Positions 59,744-64,000 of a stretch of DNA of 64,000 bases are shown here, in pieces. The position numbers were made by a program, and so were the translations under genes. The DNA comes from Streptomyces lydicus (GTDB taxonomy: Bacteria > Actinomycetota > Actinomycetes > Streptomycetales > Streptomycetaceae), in NCBI RefSeq assembly GCF_004125265.1, contig NZ_RDTE01000003.1, forward strand, positions 3,596,001 through 3,660,000, written 5' to 3'. A model generated the notes under the pieces. The model was not told the origin of the DNA, made no database searches, and saw only the letters and a program-made list of their open reading frames with translations. The number at the start of each line of letters is the position of its first letter. Positions within the stretch are counted from its first letter, which is position 1.

Positions 59744-60954
59744 TGGCACGGCAACAGTTTGCGCAGCGGCCCTCGGACCCGGGGCGCACCGTTCTGACCG
59801 GCGCCCGGATCGCCCGTCCTTCCGGCGTCGTCGAGCGCGGCCGGATCACCGTCGAGGGCGGCCGGATCGGCGATGTGCACAGCCGGGACGTCGACCTGGA
59901 CGAGGCGGCGGCCGGACGGGTGGTGGACCTGACGGGCCATCTCATCGTCCCCGGCTTCGTCGATATGCACGTCCACGGCGGAGGCGGCGGCTCGTTCTCG
60001 TCCGCCGACCCCGAGGAGTGCATGACGGTGGCCGAGACCCACCGCAGGCACGGCACCACCTCGATGGTCGCCTCCACCGTCACCGGCGAACTGACCGACC
60101 TCGCCCGGCAGGCCGCGGTGCTCGCCGAGCTGGTCCAGCAGGGCGAGCTGGCCGGCATCCACTTCGAGGGCCCGTTCATCTCCGCGCACCGCTGCGGCGC
60201 CCACCAGCCGGAGCTGCTGCGCGATCCGGACCCGGCCGACGTCCGCAAGCTGCTCGACGCCGCGCACGGCACCGCGTCGATGATGACGCTCGCGCCCGAA
60301 CTGCCCGGCGGCCTGGAGTCCGTACGGCTGCTCGCCGACGCCGGGGTGATCGCCGCCCTCGGCCACACCGATTCCGACTACGACGCCACGCGCCGGGCCA
60401 TCGACGCCGGTGCCACCGTCGCCACCCACCTCTTCAATGCGATGCCCCCGCTGGGCCACCGCGCGCCGGGCCCGGTCGCGGCCCTCCTGGAGGACGAGCG
60501 GATCACCGTCGAGCTCATCAACGACGGCACCCATCTGCACCCGGCGATCCTGCGGCTGGCGGTCGGGGAGGCCGGCGCGGGACGGGTCGCGTTCATCACC
60601 GACGCCATGGGCGCGGCCGGGATGAACGACGGGATGTATCCGCTCGGTCCGATGCAGGTCGAGGTCAAGGACGGCGTGGCGCGGATCAGTTCGGGCCCCA
60701 CGGCCGGTTCGATCGCCGGCTCCACCCTCACCCTGGACCGGGCCTTCCGGCGCGCGGTCACCCTCGACGGCCTGACGGTCGACCAGGCCGTACAGGCGCT
60801 TTCGGCCACCCCCGCCCGCCTCCTGGGCATCGACGACCGGACCGGCTCGCTGCAGACCGGCAAGGACGCCGACCTGGTGGTGCTGGACGCGGCGTACGAG
60901 GTGGCGGGGGTCATGCGCCGGGGCGAGTGGGTGGTGCGCCCGGAGGGCGTCTGA
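59743..60954 (+). CDS. nagA: N-acetylglucosamine-6-phosphate deacetylase
   Basis: A 403-residue amidohydrolase that deacetylates GlcNAc-6-P to GlcN-6-P. Metal and active-site landmarks are PGFVDMHVHGGGG near residue 74, IHFEGPFIS near 140, LGHTDSDY, ATHLFNAM and FITDAMGAAGM with the catalytic Asp. Length is normal. The ATG overlaps the kinase stop. It accepts GlcNAc-6-P from NagK and from MurQ, so it links the two amino-sugar modules of this window. Confidence 0.96.
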   Translation: MARQQFAQRPSDPGRTVLTGARIARPSGVVERGRITVEGGRIGDVHSRDVDLDEAAAGRVVDLTGHLIVPGFVDMHVHGGGGGSFSSADPEECMTVAETHRRHGTTSMVASTVTGELTDLARQAAVLAELVQQGELAGIHFEGPFISAHRCGAHQPELLRDPDPADVRKLLDAAHGTASMMTLAPELPGGLESVRLLADAGVIAALGHTDSDYDATRRAIDAGATVATHLFNAMPPLGHRAPGPVAALLEDERITVELINDGTHLHPAILRLAVGEAGAGRVAFITDAMGAAGMNDGMYPLGPMQVEVKDGVARISSGPTAGSIAGSTLTLDRAFRRAVTLDGLTVDQAVQALSATPARLLGIDDRTGSLQTGKDADLVVLDAAYEVAGVMRRGEWVVRPEGV

Positions 60955-60998
60955 CGCCGGCGGGGCGAAGGGCGTCTGACGCTCGGCGGGCGCGCCGG

Positions 60999-61130
60999 GA
61001 CGGCTCCGGTGCGCCCGGGGACGGGTCCGGTGCGCCCGGGGACGGGTCCGGTGCGCCCGGGGACGCGTCCGGTGCACCCGGGGACGCGTCCGGGGACGCG
61101 TCCGGTGCACCCGGGGACGCGTCCGGGTCT
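60999..61130. repeat. 21-bp tandem repeat between nagA and pfkB
   Basis: Units of GGTGCGCCCGGGGACGGGTCC and variants (GCACCC, GCGTCC) repeat about six times. Being a multiple of three, the array keeps a frame open but lies outside both genes. Confidence 0.9.
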
Positions 61131-61243
61131 GGGCCAACGACCACCAGCGATGGCATGATCGCTCGCGCACTTGTCCGTATGCCACCGCCGCACACGGTGG
61201 CCCGACGCCCGGCCGCCCGGCCATGACTCCCGGAGGGGCGACC

Positions 61244-62170
61244 ATGATCCTCACGGTCACGCTGAACGCCGCCCTGGACATCACCTACCGCGTTCCCCGG
61301 CTCCAGACCCACGCCACGAACCGGATCACCGAGGTGTCCGAACGCCCCGGCGGCAAGGGCCTGAACGTCGCCCGGGTGCTGGCCGCCCTCGGCCACCGCA
61401 CCGTCGCCACCGGCTTCGCGGGCGGCGGCACCGGCGAGGCGCTGCGCGCGCTGCTCGCCGAGACCGACGTCACCGACGCACTGGTCCCGGTCGGCGGCGC
61501 CACCCGCCGCACGGTCGCCGTCGCCGACGCGAGCAGCGGGGACACCACCCAGCTCAACGAGCCGGGCCCGACCGTCTCGCCCGCCGAATGGGACGCCTTC
61601 CTCGGCACCTACCGCGAACTGCTGGGCGAGGCGCGGGCGGTGGCGCTCTGCGGCAGCCTGCCGCCGGGCGTCCCGGTCGACGTCTACGCCCGGCTCACCC
61701 GGGCCGCGCGCAGCGCCGGCGTCCCGGTCCTGCTGGACACCAGCGGCGAACCGCTGCGCCGGGGCCTGGCCGCCCGCCCCGACCTCGCCAAGCCCAACGC
61801 CGACGAGCTCGCCGCCCTCACCGGCAGCACCGAACCGCTGCGCGCCGCCCGCGACGCCCGCCGCCGCGGCGCCCATGCGGTGGCCGCCTCGCTGGGCCCG
61901 GACGGCATGCTCGCGGTGACCGCCGACGGCGCCTGGCAGGCCGCGCCGCCACAGCGGATCGCCGGCAACCCGACGGGCGCGGGCGACTCGGCGGTGGCCG
62001 GTCTGCTGTCGGGGCTGGTGGAGGAGCTGTCCTGGCCGGACCGGCTGGCCCGTGCGGTGGCCCTGTCCGCGGCGACCGTACGCGCCCCGGCGGCAGGCGA
62101 GTTCGACGCGGCGATGTATGAAGAGCTGCTGGGGCGGGTGGTGGTGACGGATCATCCGTCGGCGGCGTGA
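61244..62170 (+). CDS. PfkB-family hexose kinase (1-phosphofructokinase-like)
   Basis: A 308-residue ribokinase-fold sugar kinase of the FruK/LacC group. It begins MILTVTLNAALDITYRV; the substrate loop RPGGKGLNVARVLAALG is near residue 40, and the anion hole with catalytic Asp is NPTGAGDSAVAG near 250. ATG 61244 has GGAGGGG at ideal spacing. Substrate could be fructose-1-P or tagatose-6-P; no fructose PTS is adjacent. It lies downstream of nagA but beyond a repeat array. Confidence 0.9.
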   Translation: MILTVTLNAALDITYRVPRLQTHATNRITEVSERPGGKGLNVARVLAALGHRTVATGFAGGGTGEALRALLAETDVTDALVPVGGATRRTVAVADASSGDTTQLNEPGPTVSPAEWDAFLGTYRELLGEARAVALCGSLPPGVPVDVYARLTRAARSAGVPVLLDTSGEPLRRGLAARPDLAKPNADELAALTGSTEPLRAARDARRRGAHAVAASLGPDGMLAVTADGAWQAAPPQRIAGNPTGAGDSAVAGLLSGLVEELSWPDRLARAVALSAATVRAPAAGEFDAAMYEELLGRVVVTDHPSAA

Positions 62171-62220
62171 GGCGGAGGCTCAGGCCCCCGCCCCTGTCAC
62201 CTGAAGCGACCGCCGCTTCA

Positions 62221-62547
62221 TCAGCCCCAGACGGCCATGCTCTGAATTGCCCACGGGGTCTTGGCCGAGTAGTGGCCAAACGTGAGGTTGAAGCGCTTGC
62301 CGTAGCACGAAGCGTCGCTGTAGAAGGTCACCCGATGCCCGTTCTGGTTGGACACCGAGCGCCCGCTCATGGGGTAACACCCGGGCTCGGGGCCCTTCTC
62401 CGTCACCCGGTGGCCGGCGAAATTCGGCTTCGACCAGCCGCAGACCGAGCCGCTCGGGCACTTGGTTGCGGCGTCGGCCGTTCCGGCGGTGAGCGGCAGT
62501 GCGGCCAGCAGCGCGGCACCGGTCAGCGCGAAAGCGCGCATCTTCAT
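62221..62547 (-). CDS. Secreted peptidase inhibitor I36-like protein
   Basis: A 108-residue exported protein. The signal peptide is MKMRAFALTGAALLAALPLT, with cleavage near ADA-A. The mature part of about 82 residues begins KCPSGSVCGWSKPNFAG and contains further cysteines (PGCYPM, ASCYGK). It resembles the I36 metalloprotease-inhibitor family (SMPI, beta-gamma-crystallin fold). ATG 62547 follows GGGAG. Probably inhibits an extracellular protease, but the target is unknown. Confidence 0.85.
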   Translation of the reverse strand: MKMRAFALTGAALLAALPLTAGTADAATKCPSGSVCGWSKPNFAGHRVTEKGPEPGCYPMSGRSVSNQNGHRVTFYSDASCYGKRFNLTFGHYSAKTPWAIQSMAVWG

Positions 62548-62675
62548 AGGTGAACTCCCAAGATCAAATTGCGGATACCCCATCTGAACTTGGTCTTCTG
62601 ACCGGGGCAACCCGATACCCCGGTCATGAGCCCGGGAAGGTTCACATTCGGCCAGCGCCGAGCGGCCTCGTCGTC

Positions 62676-63596
62676 CTACTTCTTGGCGCCCCTCTGCAGC
62701 CACAGCTGATCGAGGTTGGCGTTGCACTGATTGCCCTGCGCGCACGAGAGCTCGATGGTGTTGGTCCCCTTGTTCAGGGTGACCGGGGCCCACGTCGTCT
62801 GCCAGCCCTTCTTCCAGTCCCCCTTCGGAGAATGGATGAAGTTCTTCATCCCGAGGGGCTGACTGTTCGGCTTGCCATTGGCCGAAAGTGTCGCATTGGC
62901 GTCTTCGCCGGGGATGCCGTAACGCACGTACAGACGGAAGTCGCCCGCCTCCGGGGCATCTACGGTCCACTGCACCTTGGCTCCCACCTGGTTGAACCCG
63001 GCGACATACACACCACCCGGCGAGTGGGCGCCCTCGATGTCCTTCGCGGTCATCGCGCCACCGTCCAGCCGCAGGCTGCCCGCGTCCTCCTTGGGCAGCT
63101 TGCCGGGAGCGGGCTTCTTGGGCTTGTCACCGGGGTTCACCTTGCCGCCGGCCGACGGCTCCGACTTGCCCGCGGTGTCGTCCTGGGAGTTCTTGCCGTT
63201 GGTGAGCATCGCGACGCCGATGCCTATGCAGACCACCGCGACCACGGCGACGGCGCCTATCAGCAGGCCGTTGCGGCCACGGCGCGGCTCCTGGCCGCCG
63301 CCGTTGCCCTGGCCCGCACCCGAACGCGCGCGGTCCCCGCCGGGCAGCGTTTCCGGCGCGGCGTAGTGGGCGTTCTGCTGCCCGTAGGTCACCTGCTGCG
63401 GGGCCTGCTGTCCGTACTGGCGCTGGCCGACCGCCCGCACCTGGTTGTAGGAGGTACGCGGGACACCGGGCTGCCGCGCCGCCGCACCGTCGCCCGACGA
63501 GCCCGGTGCGCCGCCCTCGCCGCCTTCCGAGCGGTAGAGGTAGCCGAACGGGTCGTCGTTCTCCGGCGTGTCCGCGCCGTTGTTGCCGGCCGTCAT
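62676..63596 (-). CDS. Membrane-anchored CBM35-like protein
   Basis: A 306-residue protein. The N-terminal 105 residues are Gly/Gln-rich and cytosolic. One membrane helix (LLIGAVAVVAVVCIGIGVAM) lies at about 111-130. A Lys/Pro linker follows, and residues 170-306 form a carbohydrate-binding module-like domain (GGVYVAGFNQVGAKVQWTVD, a turn with GTNTIELSCAQG). No catalytic domain is seen, so it probably displays a sugar-binding module on the cell surface. ATG 63596 with GGGAGTG. Confidence 0.8.
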   Translation of the reverse strand: MTAGNNGADTPENDDPFGYLYRSEGGEGGAPGSSGDGAAARQPGVPRTSYNQVRAVGQRQYGQQAPQQVTYGQQNAHYAAPETLPGGDRARSGAGQGNGGGQEPRRGRNGLLIGAVAVVAVVCIGIGVAMLTNGKNSQDDTAGKSEPSAGGKVNPGDKPKKPAPGKLPKEDAGSLRLDGGAMTAKDIEGAHSPGGVYVAGFNQVGAKVQWTVDAPEAGDFRLYVRYGIPGEDANATLSANGKPNSQPLGMKNFIHSPKGDWKKGWQTTWAPVTLNKGTNTIELSCAQGNQCNANLDQLWLQRGAKK

Positions 63597-64000
63597 TCCG
63601 TGTCACTCCCAAGCGATCTGTGCGCGTCTGGACGCGTCTTCCCGCGTGCGCTGTCTTCTGCCGCGCGAACTGGTCTGGCGGGCCCCCGGCGGCACCGCGC
63701 CGCATCGGCGCAGCCTACCCCCTCAGGCCCTGCGCACACCGAGCCCGAAGGGCCACAAGATCGCTACGGATCGGTGAACTGCTGGTGTGGGGGCCGTGGG
63801 ATGCCGGGTGTGAGATACGCGGCATCCGGCCCGGGGCGAGGCGGGCGCCCCCGGCGGCGGGGGTCCGGCCAACGGGGCGCTACGGGCGGTGGAGACGCTA
63901 CGGGCGATGGGGCGCTCCGGGTGACAGGAGTGACAGGAGTGACGGGAGCAACCCGGCCGCCCGCCGGCGCCGGCCGCTCCGCCCTCGGCTCACCCTGCCG
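63597..64000. other. Window edge, promoter region only
   Basis: The last 404 bases contain the promoter of the CBM35-like gene and a short GAGTGACAG-type repeat near 63920-63945. No gene is supported before the window ends. Confidence 0.5.

Overview
The window is high-GC actinobacterial DNA, almost certainly a Streptomyces chromosome core region. Supporting signs are GTG starts, AGGAGG-type ribosome sites, DUF397/XRE pairs, a futalosine-type menaquinone gene pair, DasR-like sites and a stand-alone groEL with a Gly-Met tail. The order groEL, csp, MoaD-like, thrC, otsA, otsB, sugar-binding protein, ROK kinase, nagA, pfkB matches what I remember of S. coelicolor around groEL2 (memory, not a search). 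I see no phage, integrase, transposase, rRNA, tRNA or CRISPR.

Layout. 0.3-6.1 kb: a CtpE-like P-type ATPase, an SDR, an FAD monooxygenase and two paralogous His-rich small membrane proteins. 6.2-16.7 kb: a giant Hsp90/sacsin-like ATPase, a 482-bp non-coding inverted-repeat element, DUF3027, an MFS exporter, a DUF2771 lipoprotein, mqnB-mqnD, a long cold-shock protein and a HAD phosphatase. 16.8-28.5 kb: a HAAS-like membrane protein, a helicase-associated protein with the XPB helicase, a GT87 mannosyltransferase, HelR and CutC. 28.8-34.8 kb: a three-gene operon of unknown function (the most novel locus here), an HD protein, a YHYH protein, a MarR remnant, a small secreted protein and a PPOX protein. 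35-40 kb: an RpiR regulator, murQ and a MurNAc/GlcNAc-type PTS EIIBC. 40.1-43.4 kb: a GNAT enzyme and a tandemly duplicated two-gene cassette with a decayed XRE gene beside an intact XRE-DUF397 pair. 43.5-45.6 kb: an oxidoreductase with a divergent TetR gene. 45.7-52.7 kb: groEL with a CIRCE, csp, a CysO-like protein, thrC behind a SAM-I riboswitch, gpgS and a GntR switch with twin operators. 52.8-56.4 kb: trehalose synthesis (otsA, otsB) around a winged-helix/membrane-protein pair. 57-64 kb: a GlcNAc-type module (sugar-binding lipoprotein, ROK kinase, nagA) with two DasR-like boxes, a PfkB kinase and two exported proteins.

How the parts fit. Two amino-sugar salvage modules, MurNAc-6-P etherase with its PTS and NagK-NagA, suggest cell-wall sugar recycling. 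otsA/otsB and gpgS make compatible solutes. HelR, XPB, GroEL, the Hsp90-like ATPase and the cold-shock proteins are stress and maintenance functions.

The best candidate for an undescribed system is 28798-31045. A cytosolic protein ends in a short motif that is repeated, gap-free with 13 of 23 identical residues, at the N-terminus of the next protein, which is a three-TM membrane protein. Both are coupled by 4-base overlaps to each other and to an orphan amino-acid-type binding lipoprotein. This layout resembles bacterial amyloid-signalling pairs, here possibly driven by an extracellular sensor; that reading is inference. Other highlights are the 9627-10108 inverted element, the SAM-I riboswitch on thrC and the duplicated 40.7-43.4 kb cassette.
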